64,000 bases of DNA from Leeuwenhoekiella aequorea (GTDB lineage Bacteria > Bacteroidota > Bacteroidia > Flavobacteriales > Flavobacteriaceae): the NCBI RefSeq assembly GCF_004104375.1, contig NZ_QOVM01000001.1, positions 186,001 to 250,000 on the forward strand, in the 5' to 3' direction. Numbering within the stretch: the stretch's first letter is position 1; each line of letters starts with the position of its first letter. Shown here piece by piece: positions 8,081 through 17,437 of this stretch. The notes beneath the pieces were generated by a model. It had not been told where the DNA came from. It saw only the letters and a list, made by a program, of their open reading frames with translations, and made no database searches. Position numbers and translations under genes: made by a program.

Positions 8081-9514
8081 TTGAGTGTACTTAAGCGTTT
8101 TGTAAAGGATACAGCGGTATATGGTCTGGCTACTATTTTGCCTAGATTGATGAGCTTTGTTTTAATAGGTTTACATACCGAAAAACTGGAAACAACGGGT
8201 TATGCAGAAAACACTTCTTTTTACATAGGTGCTGCATTTTTAAATGTTTTGCTAACCTATGGGATGGAAACTGCTTTTTTCAGATTTTTCTCAAAATCTG
8301 AAAATAAGGAACGGGTTTATTCTACAGTTTTAATTGCCTTGACAATTAGTAGCTGTATAGCTTTTGTACTTTTATGGCTATTAAAAGAACCCATTACAGA
8401 AGCTTTAGAGTTGCCCGTTAAGTATATTGGATACTTGATAGGCGTAACTATACTAGATACGCTTGTAGTGGCTCCGTTTGCCTATTTAAGGGCAAAAGGT
8501 AGGGCGCTAAGGTTTGCTGGGATTAAACTTATAAATCTGGCTATTTATGTACTTCTAAACTTTTTCCTTCTTTGGGCAATACCTTATTTCTCCCTCTCTT
8601 TTGATTGGTATAATTCCGACGAATTACTCACTTACATCTTTATCGCAAATCTAATCGCAAGTGCAGTAACATTGCTGCTGATACTCCCAGATTTTTTCAA
8701 GACAAAATTGGTTTTTGATAAACATCTTTTTTCACAATTATGGAATTATGGTTGGCCGGTATTAGTCGCGGGGATGGCATTTGTAATTAATGAAAATCTT
8801 GATAAATTATTGTTAGGTAATATGCTTGATAAGGATATAATGGGTGCTTATTCAGGTTGTTATAAATTGGCTGTATTTATGACCATCTTTATACAAGCTT
8901 TTAGGTTAGGGGCAGAGCCATTTTTTTTCAATCACGCAAGAAATAAAAATGCTCCTATCACATATGCCACTATCTTAAAATATTTTGTCATCGTTGGTGC
9001 AGGTGGTCTTCTCTTAATTGTCTGCTTCATAGATATTTTTAAAGAACTATTGATACGAGATGAGCAGTACTGGAAAGCTCTTGAAATTGTACCGTATATA
9101 CTTTTAGGGAATCTCTTTTTAGGGATCTATCATAACTTATCAGTTTGGTATAAGCTAACTGATAAAACCCAATACGGAATGTACTTTTCAATATTAGGAG
9201 CCGGTCTCACTATCGTTCTAAATATAGTTTTAATTCCAGTAATCGGCTTTATGGCATCGGCATATGCTACAGTAGTAGCCTATGGTGTGATGATGTTGAT
9301 TTCGTACTTTTATGGACAAAAATATTATCACATTCCGTATAATGTAAGTCGTATAAGCCTGTATCTGGTTGTTGCTACAGCCGGAGCTTTAGTGTCGTTT
9401 TACTTTTTTAGAGCGCATTATTATATCAGTGCATTACTGATTTTCATATTTACTGCTCTAATTTTTTATTTAGAAAAAAAGGAATTAAAAAGTATTTTAA
9501 AAAGAAATAAATAG
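8081..9514 (+). CDS. Wzx/MATE-like oligosaccharide flippase family protein
   Basis: A 477-residue polytopic membrane protein with about 12-14 hydrophobic helices, in the polysaccharide export (MVF/MOP) superfamily that flips lipid-linked sugars across the inner membrane. The N-terminus FVKDTAVYGLATILPRLMSF is typical of Bacteroidota members. The start is TTG at 8081: there is no better in-frame start and a -7 box lies just upstream. Dut follows after 17 bases, so the two probably form an operon. Its substrate (O-antigen, exopolysaccharide or lipid II) cannot be told from sequence. Confidence 0.8.
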   Translation: MSVLKRFVKDTAVYGLATILPRLMSFVLIGLHTEKLETTGYAENTSFYIGAAFLNVLLTYGMETAFFRFFSKSENKERVYSTVLIALTISSCIAFVLLWLLKEPITEALELPVKYIGYLIGVTILDTLVVAPFAYLRAKGRALRFAGIKLINLAIYVLLNFFLLWAIPYFSLSFDWYNSDELLTYIFIANLIASAVTLLLILPDFFKTKLVFDKHLFSQLWNYGWPVLVAGMAFVINENLDKLLLGNMLDKDIMGAYSGCYKLAVFMTIFIQAFRLGAEPFFFNHARNKNAPITYATILKYFVIVGAGGLLLIVCFIDIFKELLIRDEQYWKALEIVPYILLGNLFLGIYHNLSVWYKLTDKTQYGMYFSILGAGLTIVLNIVLIPVIGFMASAYATVVAYGVMMLISYFYGQKYYHIPYNVSRISLYLVVATAGALVSFYFFRAHYYISALLIFIFTALIFYLEKKELKSILKRNK

Positions 9515-9531
9515 CCCTTAAATAAAGAAGA

Positions 9532-9966
9532 ATGCAAATAAATATCATTAATAAATCGAATCACGCTTTACCTAATTATGAAACAATAGCTTCTGCAGGT
9601 ATGGACCTAAGAGCAGTATTAGATGCTCCTGTGGTTTTAAAACCCTTAGAGCGCTCCATAATTAAAACTGGTTTATTTATTGAATTGCCTGTAGGTGTTG
9701 AAGCCCAGGTGAGACCGCGAAGCGGACTTGCAGCAAAAAACGGAATTACTGTTTTAAATGCACCAGGAACAATAGATGCAGATTATCGTGGTGAGATAGG
9801 GGTTATTCTTGTGAATCTCTCAAATGATGATTTTACTGTAGAAAGTGGTGCGCGTATCGCGCAATTAGTAATAGCAAAGCACGAGCGAGCAGCATGGAAC
9901 GAGGTAGAAGTACTTAATGAGACTACTCGTGGAGCGGGTGGCTTTGGAAGCACAGGAACAAAATAA
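9532..9966 (+). CDS. dut: deoxyuridine 5'-triphosphate nucleotidohydrolase (dUTPase)
   Basis: A 144-residue trimeric dUTPase, which converts dUTP to dUMP and PPi, keeping uracil out of DNA and supplying dTMP synthesis. The five family motifs are in order: AGMDLRA (about 23-29), PRSGLA (about 62-67), an [14 protein letters not shown]-type motif around 80-90, the RIAQLVI region near 108, and the C-terminal RGAGGFGST that closes over the active site. Length is typical. It lies 17 bases behind the flippase gene. Confidence 0.96.
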   Translation: MQINIINKSNHALPNYETIASAGMDLRAVLDAPVVLKPLERSIIKTGLFIELPVGVEAQVRPRSGLAAKNGITVLNAPGTIDADYRGEIGVILVNLSNDDFTVESGARIAQLVIAKHERAAWNEVEVLNETTRGAGGFGSTGTK

Positions 9967-10012
9967 AACGCTATTTATTTTGTTCTATTAAAGTCCCGCA
10001 TTAATAATATGC

Positions 10013-10039
10013 GAGATGCCTTTTGTAAATCTCAAAAGG
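10013..10039 (+). other. short hairpins in the leader before the nucleotidyltransferase gene
   Basis: CCTTTTG (10019-10025) pairs with CAAAAGG (10033-10039). An alternative pairing joins GAGAT (10013-10017) with ATCTC (10029-10033), and the two are mutually exclusive. They lie 22 bases before the ATG at 10062. This may be a leader structure or chance. Confidence 0.3.
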
Positions 10040-10061
10040 GGAAATATCTGAAATTAAAATT

Positions 10062-11072
10062 ATGAAAATTATAGTCCCTATGGCTGGTCGCGGTTCTCGA
10101 CTGCGCCCACATACTTTAACAATACCAAAACCTCTTATACCTATTGCAGGCAAACCTATAGTTCAACGTCTTGTTGAAGATATAGCTCATGTCTCGGAAG
10201 AAACAATAGAGGAAATTGCCTTTGTAATAGCCGAAGATTTTGGTGTAGAAACGGAGGAAAATTTAAAGCAAATTGCCCAAAGTTTAGGCGCAAAGGGAAC
10301 TATATATTATCAAGACAAACCATTGGGTACTGGCCACGCCATTATGTGTGCTCAAGAATCATTAGACGGTCCTTGCGTGATTGCTTATGCAGACACACTT
10401 TTTAGAGCAGATTTTAAACTAGATAAAGAGGCAGATAGCGTAATCTGGGTAAAGCAGGTAAAAAATCCGCAAGCGTATGGTGTGGTTTCATTAAGTGAAA
10501 ATAACCAAATAACAGGTCTGGTAGAAAAACCAGCAGAATTTGTTTCAGATTTAGCCGTTATAGGGATTTATTATTTTAAAGATGGATCTGTTTTAAAAGA
10601 AGAACTTCAAGCAGTTTTAGATGCTAATCTTATGCACGGAGGTGAATACCAGATTAACGACGGTATCAAACAAATGCAAGCTAAAGGCTACGTCTTTAAA
10701 CCCGGGAAAATTGAGGAATGGATGGACTGTGGCAATAAAAATGTTACGGTAGAGACAAACGGAAGAATGCTTCAGTTTTTACAAACAGAAGAAGAGAAAT
10801 TAATTTCTCCTTCAGCTAAACTAGAGAATGCTAGCATAATTCCGCCAGTATATTTAGGGGATGATGTAGTAATTAAAGATTCGACAATAGGTCCTAATGT
10901 TTCCGTAGGTAAGGGTACTGTCATTGAAAACAGTACTATTGAGCATAGTTTAATTCAAAATTACAGCACTATAAAAAATGCACAATTAAAAAATGCGATG
11001 ATAGGTAATTACGCCAAATACAATGGTAATTTTACCGAAATTAGTATCGGTGATTATTCCGAATTGATATAG
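10062..11072 (+). CDS. sugar-1-phosphate nucleotidyltransferase with left-handed beta-helix tail
   Basis: A 336-residue NDP-sugar pyrophosphorylase. Residues 1-230 form the Rossmann nucleotidyltransferase domain: the signature GRGSRLRPHTLTIPKPLIPI near residues 9-28, the LGTGHAI nucleotide-binding loop near 86, and VEKP. After about 250, hexapeptide-like repeats (YLGDDVVIKDSTIGPNVSVG) indicate a C-terminal left-handed beta-helix, as in GlmU and archaeal-type bifunctional enzymes. It probably activates glucose-1-P or a related sugar for envelope glycans. The exact sugar and nucleotide are uncertain. A TPR gene follows after 10 bases. Confidence 0.82.
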   Translation: MKIIVPMAGRGSRLRPHTLTIPKPLIPIAGKPIVQRLVEDIAHVSEETIEEIAFVIAEDFGVETEENLKQIAQSLGAKGTIYYQDKPLGTGHAIMCAQESLDGPCVIAYADTLFRADFKLDKEADSVIWVKQVKNPQAYGVVSLSENNQITGLVEKPAEFVSDLAVIGIYYFKDGSVLKEELQAVLDANLMHGGEYQINDGIKQMQAKGYVFKPGKIEEWMDCGNKNVTVETNGRMLQFLQTEEEKLISPSAKLENASIIPPVYLGDDVVIKDSTIGPNVSVGKGTVIENSTIEHSLIQNYSTIKNAQLKNAMIGNYAKYNGNFTEISIGDYSELI

Positions 11073-11082
11073 GCTTTATTTA

Positions 11083-12426
11083 ATGAAATTAGTTACGTGT
11101 TTACTTGTACTTTCTTTGTTTTCGCTAGTGGCGGAAGCACAAGAACCTGCTACATTAAAAGACGTAAATGTTGATAATCTGGAAGATGTTACAGATGATT
11201 TTCAGGAGTATTTTTTTGAAGCACTAAAGCAAAAAGGAATACAGAATTATGAGCGTGCCCTTGTTGCCTTAGATAAATGCATTTCATTAAGACCTCAAGA
11301 AGCTATTCTTTATTTTGAGAAAGGAAAGAATGAAGCTATGCTGGGTAATATAATCGAAGCAGAGAATAATTATTTAAAAGCACTACAGTTAAAACCTAAT
11401 CAACGTGATATCATGGTGAGTCTGTATGATGTTTATTATGCGCGGCAGGATTTTGAAAAAGCTATAGATCTGGTTACTCAACTCGTGCAATTTGATATTA
11501 GATATAAAGAAGATTTAGCCCGTATTTATTTGCGTAAAGGTTCTTTTGAGAAGACAATAAGTCTTATTGACGAGCTGGATGAGAAGTTAGGTAAAGATGC
11601 CTATCGCAATCAAATTCGGCAGCAAGCGCTAGCGCTAAGTGGAGGTGATATTCAAGAAAAGGAACTTTTAAAACAAATAACTGCAAATCCCGCAAATGAG
11701 CAGAATTATCTTAACCTGATCTACGTCTATAGTGAGCAAGGTAAAACACAACAAGCCTATGAGACTGCACAAAGATTAATAAAAGTTAATCCCAAAACTG
11801 AAATTGTGCATATGGCATTGTACAAATATTACCTTGAAAGTGGAGATATAAAACAAGCTGTAAGTTCGTTAGAGAAAGTTATAAAAAGCGCTAAAATAGA
11901 ACCAAAAGCTAAACATAGTATTTTAAACGACTTTCTAATATTTGTAGATCGCAATCCGGAGTATGAGGCAGAACTTGAACAGGCAGTTGCTTTATTTGCA
12001 AAAGAAGAGGATACTAATGTTAATGAAGAATTAGGCGCGTATTACATCAAGAATAAAGAAACAGACAAAGCGTTATCATCTTACAAAAACGCTTATAAAA
12101 AGAATCCTTCAGATCTGGGGGTTTTGCGCAATTTGCTAATGTTACAATTACAAGCAGAGCAGTTTGAAAATGCTACAAAATTAAGTGAGGAGGCATTAAC
12201 ATTGTATCCTTCGCAAGCACTATTTTATCTGGTGTATGGAGTTGCGCAAAATAGATTAGGAGCGCCTAAAAGCGCTAAAGATTATTTGGAAATGGGCTTA
12301 GACTACATTGCAGATGACCCAAAAATGACTGCAGATTTTTATAGTGAACTTTTACGTGCTTATGAGCTGTTAGGTGATGCTAAAAAGATCGAAAAATACC
12401 GTACACTTATTAATAATTTGAATTAG
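11083..12426 (+). CDS. secreted TPR protein
   Basis: A 447-residue protein with a cleavable signal peptide (MKLVTCLLVLSLFSLVAEAQ) followed by TPR units along most of its length (for example YERALVALDKCISLRPQEA near 58-76, and AENNYLKALQLKPNQRDI). It is probably a periplasmic protein-interaction scaffold. It lies 10 bases after the nucleotidyltransferase and 4 bases before the DUF4292-like lipoprotein, in an apparent operon that ends with the EnvC-like protein. This gene order recurs in flavobacteria, which suggests a shared envelope role. No catalytic domain is visible. Confidence 0.8.
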   Translation: MKLVTCLLVLSLFSLVAEAQEPATLKDVNVDNLEDVTDDFQEYFFEALKQKGIQNYERALVALDKCISLRPQEAILYFEKGKNEAMLGNIIEAENNYLKALQLKPNQRDIMVSLYDVYYARQDFEKAIDLVTQLVQFDIRYKEDLARIYLRKGSFEKTISLIDELDEKLGKDAYRNQIRQQALALSGGDIQEKELLKQITANPANEQNYLNLIYVYSEQGKTQQAYETAQRLIKVNPKTEIVHMALYKYYLESGDIKQAVSSLEKVIKSAKIEPKAKHSILNDFLIFVDRNPEYEAELEQAVALFAKEEDTNVNEELGAYYIKNKETDKALSSYKNAYKKNPSDLGVLRNLLMLQLQAEQFENATKLSEEALTLYPSQALFYLVYGVAQNRLGAPKSAKDYLEMGLDYIADDPKMTADFYSELLRAYELLGDAKKIEKYRTLINNLN

Positions 12427-12430
12427 ACCT

Positions 12431-13201
12431 ATGCGTGTTTATATAAAAAGTGTTGTACTTATCTTGATTTTGAGCCTTTCAGCTTGTAAATCAACAAAAA
12501 AAGTTACTGCTACTAATGATGATCTGGCGTCTGCTAAGATAATTGCAAGTCACTATGAGACCCATCCACAGTTTGAGACTTTAGCGGCACGTTTAAAAAT
12601 AAGATATTCAGATCCAGATAGAACGCAAAGCGTTACCGTAAGTCTGCGTATGCAAAAAGATGAAACCATCTGGATGAGCGCCTCTGTTTTAGGTATATCC
12701 TTAGCAAAAGCGATGATAACTAAAGATCGTGTTCAGTTTTATGAGAAAATCGACGGGACTTATTTTGATGGAGATTTTAAACTACTTAGCGATTTGTTAG
12801 GTGCAGAACTAACCTATAAGCAAGTGGAAGGATTGCTTCTGGGAGAACCCATTTATGATTTACGTGAAGGTGGTTTTAGCGCAGGAGCTACAGGATCACG
12901 TTATCTCGTGGCGCCAAGACAGCAACAAAATTTATTTAACTTGTTTTTCTATTTAAATGCAGGAGCATTCACACTGCAAGAACAACGACTTACACAAGCT
13001 AAAGAGCAAAGAGATTTGACGATTAAGTATGGAGATTATACCAGAGAGCAAAATGGATATTTCCCTACAGAAGTTACTATTATAGCTCAGGAAAAAGATA
13101 AGGAGACCCGTGTAGATATAGAATACAGAGGCGTGGACTTTAACACAGAGGTAAGTTTTCCGTTTAGTATTCCAGATGGTTTAAAAGAAATAAAACTTTA
13201 A
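12431..13201 (+). CDS. DUF4292-like lipoprotein
   Basis: A 256-residue SPII lipoprotein (signal ending LILSLSAC at Cys19). The mature part resembles the DUF4292 family: an LolA/LolB-like sheet with YSDPDRTQSVTVSLRMQKDETIWMS near 56-80 and a C-terminal strand-rich end (DIEYRGVDFNTEVSFPFSIP). It may handle lipid or lipoprotein at the outer membrane; that is inference from fold resemblance. The stop codon and the start of the EnvC-like gene share one base (13201), so the two are translationally coupled. Confidence 0.75.
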   Translation: MRVYIKSVVLILILSLSACKSTKKVTATNDDLASAKIIASHYETHPQFETLAARLKIRYSDPDRTQSVTVSLRMQKDETIWMSASVLGISLAKAMITKDRVQFYEKIDGTYFDGDFKLLSDLLGAELTYKQVEGLLLGEPIYDLREGGFSAGATGSRYLVAPRQQQNLFNLFFYLNAGAFTLQEQRLTQAKEQRDLTIKYGDYTREQNGYFPTEVTIIAQEKDKETRVDIEYRGVDFNTEVSFPFSIPDGLKEIKL

Positions 13202-14460
13202 TGCAGTTGAAGCAGGTTCATAAATTAAGTTTGGTAGCAGCAGTACTTTTTATTCTAGGAAGTAATGCTTTGTGGTCTCAAAATGATAAACAAGCAGAGC
13301 TTGAGCGCCAGCGCCGTACGTTAATGGGTCAAATAGAAGAATTAAGTAAACTGCGGAAGAGTAACAAGAAAAAAGAAATTAGTGTTTTGAGTCAGGTTGA
13401 AGATCTTGATTCTAAAATAAAAACCCGGCAAAACCTAATTAAGGTTACAAATAGTCAGGCCAATTTATTAACCCAAAAAATTAATCAAAATCTAAACAGG
13501 CTAACTACTTTAAGAGACGAACTCGAAAAACTGAAGGAGGATTATGCAGGCATGGTTCAGAAGTCTTACAAGAGTAAAAGTAGCCAAAGCCGAATTATGT
13601 TTTTGCTTTCATCTAAAAGCTTTTTACAAGCATATAAGCGGGTGCAGTATATGAAGCAATACAGCAATTACCGCAAAAAGCAAGGAGATCAGATCAAAGA
13701 GCGCACCGCTTTACTTCAGGAAACAAATAAGAAGTTGGCTTTGCAAAAAGAAGAAAAACAAAAACTGGTTGCACAGAATAAGATTGAACAGGAAAAACTT
13801 GAGATAGAGCGCAAACAACAAGACGAATTGGTCTCAAAAATTAGAAAACAAGAATCTACCTATGTTGCGCAAATACAGGATAAACAAAAAGCGGCAGACC
13901 GTATAGACAAAGAAATAGATCGTTTGATTAGAGAAGCAATTGCAGCTTCTAAAAAAGAGTCTGGAGCAGAAGCAGCAAAAGAAAGCAAAACTAATGTAAG
14001 TAAGATGCCTACCTTTTCGCTTACCCCTGCCGCAAAAGCGCTCGCTAATGACTTTGCTTCTAATAAAGGTAAAATGGACTGGCCTGTTGAACGTGGTAGA
14101 GTTTATAAGAAATTTGGGACGTCAAAACACCCTACACTTCCTAATATAACCACCTATAATAGCGGTGTGGAAATAGAGACAGCTCCCGGAAGTATTGCAA
14201 GGGCTACTTTTAAAGGTACTGTGCAACAAATACAATTAATACGTGGTGGAGGCTATACTGTTTTAATTCGCCACGGAAACTACCTAACGGTTTATCAAAA
14301 CCTTAAAAATCTGAAGGTAAAAGTCAATGATCAGATAGCTACCAAGCAGGCACTGGGTGAGATTGCAGAGAATTCCTTTAATGGTAAGACAATTATTAAA
14401 TTTCTAGTCTATAAAGATTCTGAGCGTTTAAATCCTGAAGATTGGGTTTATAATATGTAG
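13201..14460 (+). CDS. EnvC-like murein hydrolase activator with degenerate LytM domain
   Basis: A 419-residue secreted protein: signal peptide (1-27), a long coiled coil (about 28-255, ELERQRRTLMGQIEELSKLR onward), then a LytM/M23-type domain (about 290-419). The zinc ligands of active M23 peptidases are missing: the HxxxD site reads NSGVEIE, and the HxH site is replaced in YLTVYQNLKNL. This matches EnvC and NlpD, which activate amidases instead of cutting peptidoglycan themselves. It probably regulates daughter-cell separation. It is coupled to the DUF4292-like lipoprotein upstream. Confidence 0.85.
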   Translation: MQLKQVHKLSLVAAVLFILGSNALWSQNDKQAELERQRRTLMGQIEELSKLRKSNKKKEISVLSQVEDLDSKIKTRQNLIKVTNSQANLLTQKINQNLNRLTTLRDELEKLKEDYAGMVQKSYKSKSSQSRIMFLLSSKSFLQAYKRVQYMKQYSNYRKKQGDQIKERTALLQETNKKLALQKEEKQKLVAQNKIEQEKLEIERKQQDELVSKIRKQESTYVAQIQDKQKAADRIDKEIDRLIREAIAASKKESGAEAAKESKTNVSKMPTFSLTPAAKALANDFASNKGKMDWPVERGRVYKKFGTSKHPTLPNITTYNSGVEIETAPGSIARATFKGTVQQIQLIRGGGYTVLIRHGNYLTVYQNLKNLKVKVNDQIATKQALGEIAENSFNGKTIIKFLVYKDSERLNPEDWVYNM

Positions 14461-14524
14461 TATGTAAATTGTTCAGATTTAAACGCAACGCTATTGATAT
14501 TGTGTCATCTACAATTTAAACAAG

Positions 14525-15202
14525 ATGTTGAGAAACCTTAAGCTTTTAGCAGTATGTATTTTGTTTGTGATGACCTCTTGCGCTGAAGATGTTATAGATT
14601 CACGGCGAATTCGTGTAGCCGGCCGATTAATAGATGGCATGGGCTTTCCTGTTTCTGACATAAATATCACCTCAGGATCAAAGACAACAATTCTGGGCGC
14701 TTCAGCTTCAGAAATCACAGGTAATTTCGATTTTGTTTCTTTAGAATCAAACCGAGGAGAATTTCAAATACAAATAAATTCTGGTGCACAAAGAGATAGC
14801 CTATTTGCTGAGGTTATACTCGTTAACGATTTAAGTTCACCCAATCGATCCCGATTAAATTATGATTTAGGTGACATTATAGTAAAACCTACCGCATTTC
14901 TCAATTTAAAAACGCAGAATACCAGCGGAACTTTAGATACCTTAAAGATTTTATTAGACTATACATCTAATTATTGCTCTTTAGAATTAGATAATGACAA
15001 AGAACTTTTAGCAAAGCGTAGATGTTACTCCACACATACCAGCAGAATCACCCTACATGAGCAAGATTCAAATTATGATATGAGGTTAACTTCAGTAAAA
15101 AATGAAATTGCCAGACTTTATTATCGTTTTAATAATGATTATCAGCAGGTTGTTGAAATCCCACTAACTAATACTGAAAACACGTATGTTTTTGAATATT
15201 AG
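14525..15202 (+). CDS. hypothetical lipoprotein with carboxypeptidase-regulatory-like fold
   Basis: A 225-residue protein with an SPII signal (MLRNLKLLAVCILFVMTSC, lipidated Cys19). The segment after the signal, RVAGRLIDGMGFPVSDINIT, looks like the start of a carboxypeptidase regulatory-like beta-sandwich of the kind found in Bacteroidota surface proteins. The rest is beta-rich and unassigned. It overlaps the following barrel protein by 17 bases in another frame, so the two are probably a pair anchored at the outer membrane. Confidence 0.65.
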   Translation: MLRNLKLLAVCILFVMTSCAEDVIDSRRIRVAGRLIDGMGFPVSDINITSGSKTTILGASASEITGNFDFVSLESNRGEFQIQINSGAQRDSLFAEVILVNDLSSPNRSRLNYDLGDIIVKPTAFLNLKTQNTSGTLDTLKILLDYTSNYCSLELDNDKELLAKRRCYSTHTSRITLHEQDSNYDMRLTSVKNEIARLYYRFNNDYQQVVEIPLTNTENTYVFEY

Positions 15203-15803
15203 GTTATTTTTAATAGGAATAGGTTTTATGATTTGTAGTGCAGTAATGTGCGCTCAAGACACTACATCGGCAGCTTCTTATAGCTATAAGCGTAAGGGTT
15301 TTATAAATACGCAATTGTATATACCTAATGCTATAGGGTCTAATTTTGTATCAGATGGTATGAAGGTAAAGCCGGGATTTAAACTTAGTGCCCTAGGTCG
15401 TATATATCCTAAAGTCCTTATAGGAGTTCGCTATTCCATATTTGAAGCCGAAATAACACAATCGGAATTTACGGGAAGTTATGAAAGGAGCAGGGTGTTT
15501 CTAATAGGAGGAGATATCGGTTATCAATTTGATCTCCTGTCTAATCTTGATTTAATAATTACAGCCGGAGGAGGCTATGTAAGTTATTTAGGAATTAAAG
15601 ATGATCTAGACTTTAGAGATTCTGGAGGTGCAATCTGGCTGAATCCCGAATTGAGCTATTCTATATTTAAATGGCTAGCAATTACGGCAGGAGTTGAAAT
15701 ACGCGCAGATTATCTAAATATAAAAACCGCTCCTCAGCTAGAGGGGAATTTTAATCAAGTTACCTATCTCAATTTAGGAAGCGGTCTTCGGTTTATGTTA
15801 TAA
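15186..15803 (+). CDS. outer membrane beta-barrel protein
   Basis: A 205-residue protein with an N-terminal signal (LFLIGIGFMICSAVMCAQ, cleaved after AQ) and then alternating amphipathic strands (VLIGVRYSIFEAEIT; SRVFLIGGDIGYQFDLL), ending in LRFML, an aromatic/hydrophobic C-terminus typical of barrels. It is about the size of an eight-stranded OmpX/OmpW-like barrel. It overlaps the upstream lipoprotein by 17 bases. It ends 2 bases from the stop of the convergent thioesterase gene, and no clear terminator lies between them. Confidence 0.7.
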   Translation: MFLNIRLFLIGIGFMICSAVMCAQDTTSAASYSYKRKGFINTQLYIPNAIGSNFVSDGMKVKPGFKLSALGRIYPKVLIGVRYSIFEAEITQSEFTGSYERSRVFLIGGDIGYQFDLLSNLDLIITAGGGYVSYLGIKDDLDFRDSGGAIWLNPELSYSIFKWLAITAGVEIRADYLNIKTAPQLEGNFNQVTYLNLGSGLRFML

Positions 15804-15805
15804 GA

Positions 15806-16315
15806 TTATTCAAAAATAGCTTTGAGCTCGGTCGCATCAGAAGCTTTCATTTTTCCTGCAAGTACAAGACTCAGTTGCTTTCTGCGTAGTGCCGCATCAT
15901 ATCGCGCAATTTCTTGCGTGGTCTCTGGTTTAATTTGGGGTATAGGTACAGGTACACCCGTATCATCAACGGCTACAAAAGTATAAATTGCATCATTCGC
16001 TTTTGATTTTAAGCCACTCTCGCGGTCTTCTACCCATACATCAATAACAACTTCCATCGAAGTCTTGAAAGCCCGGGAAATTGAAGCTTCTACAGTAACG
16101 ACACTACCTAAAGGTATCGCTTTATTAAATGCAACGTGATTAACAGATGCTGTTACAACAATTCGTCTCGAGTGACGTCTGGCTGTTATACTCGCCACAC
16201 GATCCATACGTGCCAGAAGCTCACCACCAAACATATTGTTAAGTGGATTTGTCTCATTAGGTAAGACAAGATCTGTTTGCGTAGTGCGCGATTCTGAAGG
16301 TGTCTTTGTTTCCAT
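15806..16315 (-). CDS. acyl-CoA thioesterase, hotdog fold
   Basis: A 169-residue single hotdog-domain thioesterase of the YciA/ACOT-like group, which hydrolyses acyl-CoA to free acid and CoA. The hotdog helix region reads NPLNNMFGGELLARMDRVASI (about 22-42), with the Asn and Asp expected in the active site, followed by strands VVTASVNHVAF and VVTVEASISR. It has its own -7 box 16 bases upstream. Substrate chain length cannot be told from sequence. Confidence 0.85.
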   Translation of the reverse strand: METKTPSESRTTQTDLVLPNETNPLNNMFGGELLARMDRVASITARRHSRRIVVTASVNHVAFNKAIPLGSVVTVEASISRAFKTSMEVVIDVWVEDRESGLKSKANDAIYTFVAVDDTGVPVPIPQIKPETTQEIARYDAALRRKQLSLVLAGKMKASDATELKAIFE

Positions 16316-16330
16316 AGATTAATTTTTGCG

Positions 16331-16338
16331 CAAAAGTA
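16331..16338 (-). promoter_or_regulatory. -7 promoter box for the thioesterase gene
   Basis: On the minus strand this reads TACTTTTG, a perfect TAnnTTTG, followed by CGC. It lies 16 bases before the start codon. A -33 element is not obvious. Confidence 0.45.
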
Positions 16339-16364
16339 ATACGTTTGAAAGGATTGAGAAATGA

Positions 16365-16389
16365 AAAAGCCTCCAACTTGGAGGCTTTT
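16365..16389 (-). terminator. rho-independent terminator after the HU/SPOR gene
   Basis: AAAAGCCTCCAA (16365-16376) pairs with TTGGAGGCTTTT (16378-16389). On the minus strand the hairpin is followed by a short T-run. It lies 20 bases beyond the stop codon of the minus-strand gene ending at 16410. Confidence 0.85.
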
Positions 16390-16409
16390 ATTTTATATTT
16401 TACTGAAGA

Positions 16410-17342
16410 TTAATCGATTTCCTGAATAAGCATCCAGGCATTAGGATTATCTGAAGTACGTATTTTTCTTAAATCATTAAGAGCTTCTGTGCGATCTGTA
16501 TAACTTCCGTATACTACTTGGTGTAACCCAAATCTATTTTCGCCTATCGCTCGTGCTTTATATCCTGCTTCACGCAATTCTTTTACGCGACTTACAGCAT
16601 TCTCTTCAACTCGAAATGCACCTGCTACTAAGTGATAACTTCCTTTAGGTTTGAAGGCATTTAAAGTAACAGCCGGTAAGGGGTTATCGATTGTAAAAGT
16701 GGCGTGTTGTATTGTATTTTCAACTTGTTTCTTGGCAACTTGCTCTTGAGCAAAATTGTAATCTGCAATATCTTTAAAGTGTAAAAAACCTAAAGTACCA
16801 GACAAACCAATAGCCAAAAGACCTACAGCAGCATATCTTAGCCACGTATTTGTACGTCTGGCCGTTGTAATATGGATAGGTGCTTTTTCTTCTAGGGCTT
16901 CAACTTCTTGTTTTAATACTTCACGAGTTACCGGTGTGGTTTGAAAAGAAGCAAGTCCAAAAGAGTCAGTCAAATAATTTGTAACGGTAACTGGTTCAAA
17001 TTTAATTTGTGAAGTTTCATTTTTAGATAATGAACCTATTTTATCCAATAAAATAGTCTCTCCGTTCAATATGCGGGTTTCCAAAGAATAAGCATAAACC
17101 TGAACTTTAGCTAATGCTTCAGAATAGCTAAGATTTTCTGCCTTAGCAACATAATCTGCTAACAAGCCATCATTTTCTTTTAACTGAGCATTAAATGAAA
17201 TGCGCTTTTTTGGCGGAAAAAAAACATTTTTCTCCATATCGTGATATGCCGAGGTTCTATGAGCTAGAAATGCTCCGAAACCCGGAATGATCACACATTC
17301 GTAACGGTAAAGCAGGTCGCTTATGTAAGTTGAGTAATACAT
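16410..17342 (-). CDS. HU-CCDC81-like and SPOR domain protein
   Basis: A 310-residue protein with an N-terminal pair of HU/CCDC81-like units (about 1-125; YISDLLYRYECVIIPGFGAFLAH is typical), one membrane helix (about 165-190, YAAVGLLAIGLSGTLGFLHF), and a C-terminal SPOR domain (about 230-308, GSYHLVAGAFRVEENAVSRV). SPOR domains bind denuded peptidoglycan at division septa, so the protein probably links a cytoplasmic DNA- or filament-like module to the septal wall. This architecture is common in Bacteroidota but its role is little known. It is transcribed away from dprA. Confidence 0.85.
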   Translation of the reverse strand: MYYSTYISDLLYRYECVIIPGFGAFLAHRTSAYHDMEKNVFFPPKKRISFNAQLKENDGLLADYVAKAENLSYSEALAKVQVYAYSLETRILNGETILLDKIGSLSKNETSQIKFEPVTVTNYLTDSFGLASFQTTPVTREVLKQEVEALEEKAPIHITTARRTNTWLRYAAVGLLAIGLSGTLGFLHFKDIADYNFAQEQVAKKQVENTIQHATFTIDNPLPAVTLNAFKPKGSYHLVAGAFRVEENAVSRVKELREAGYKARAIGENRFGLHQVVYGSYTDRTEALNDLRKIRTSDNPNAWMLIQEID

Positions 17343-17437
17343 AACGTAAAAATAAAAAAAAATGCGATTGAGCTTTACAACTCATCATTGAATTGTCAAC
17401 AATTTTGCAATATCTTTAAAGACAGCTATTTAATAAA

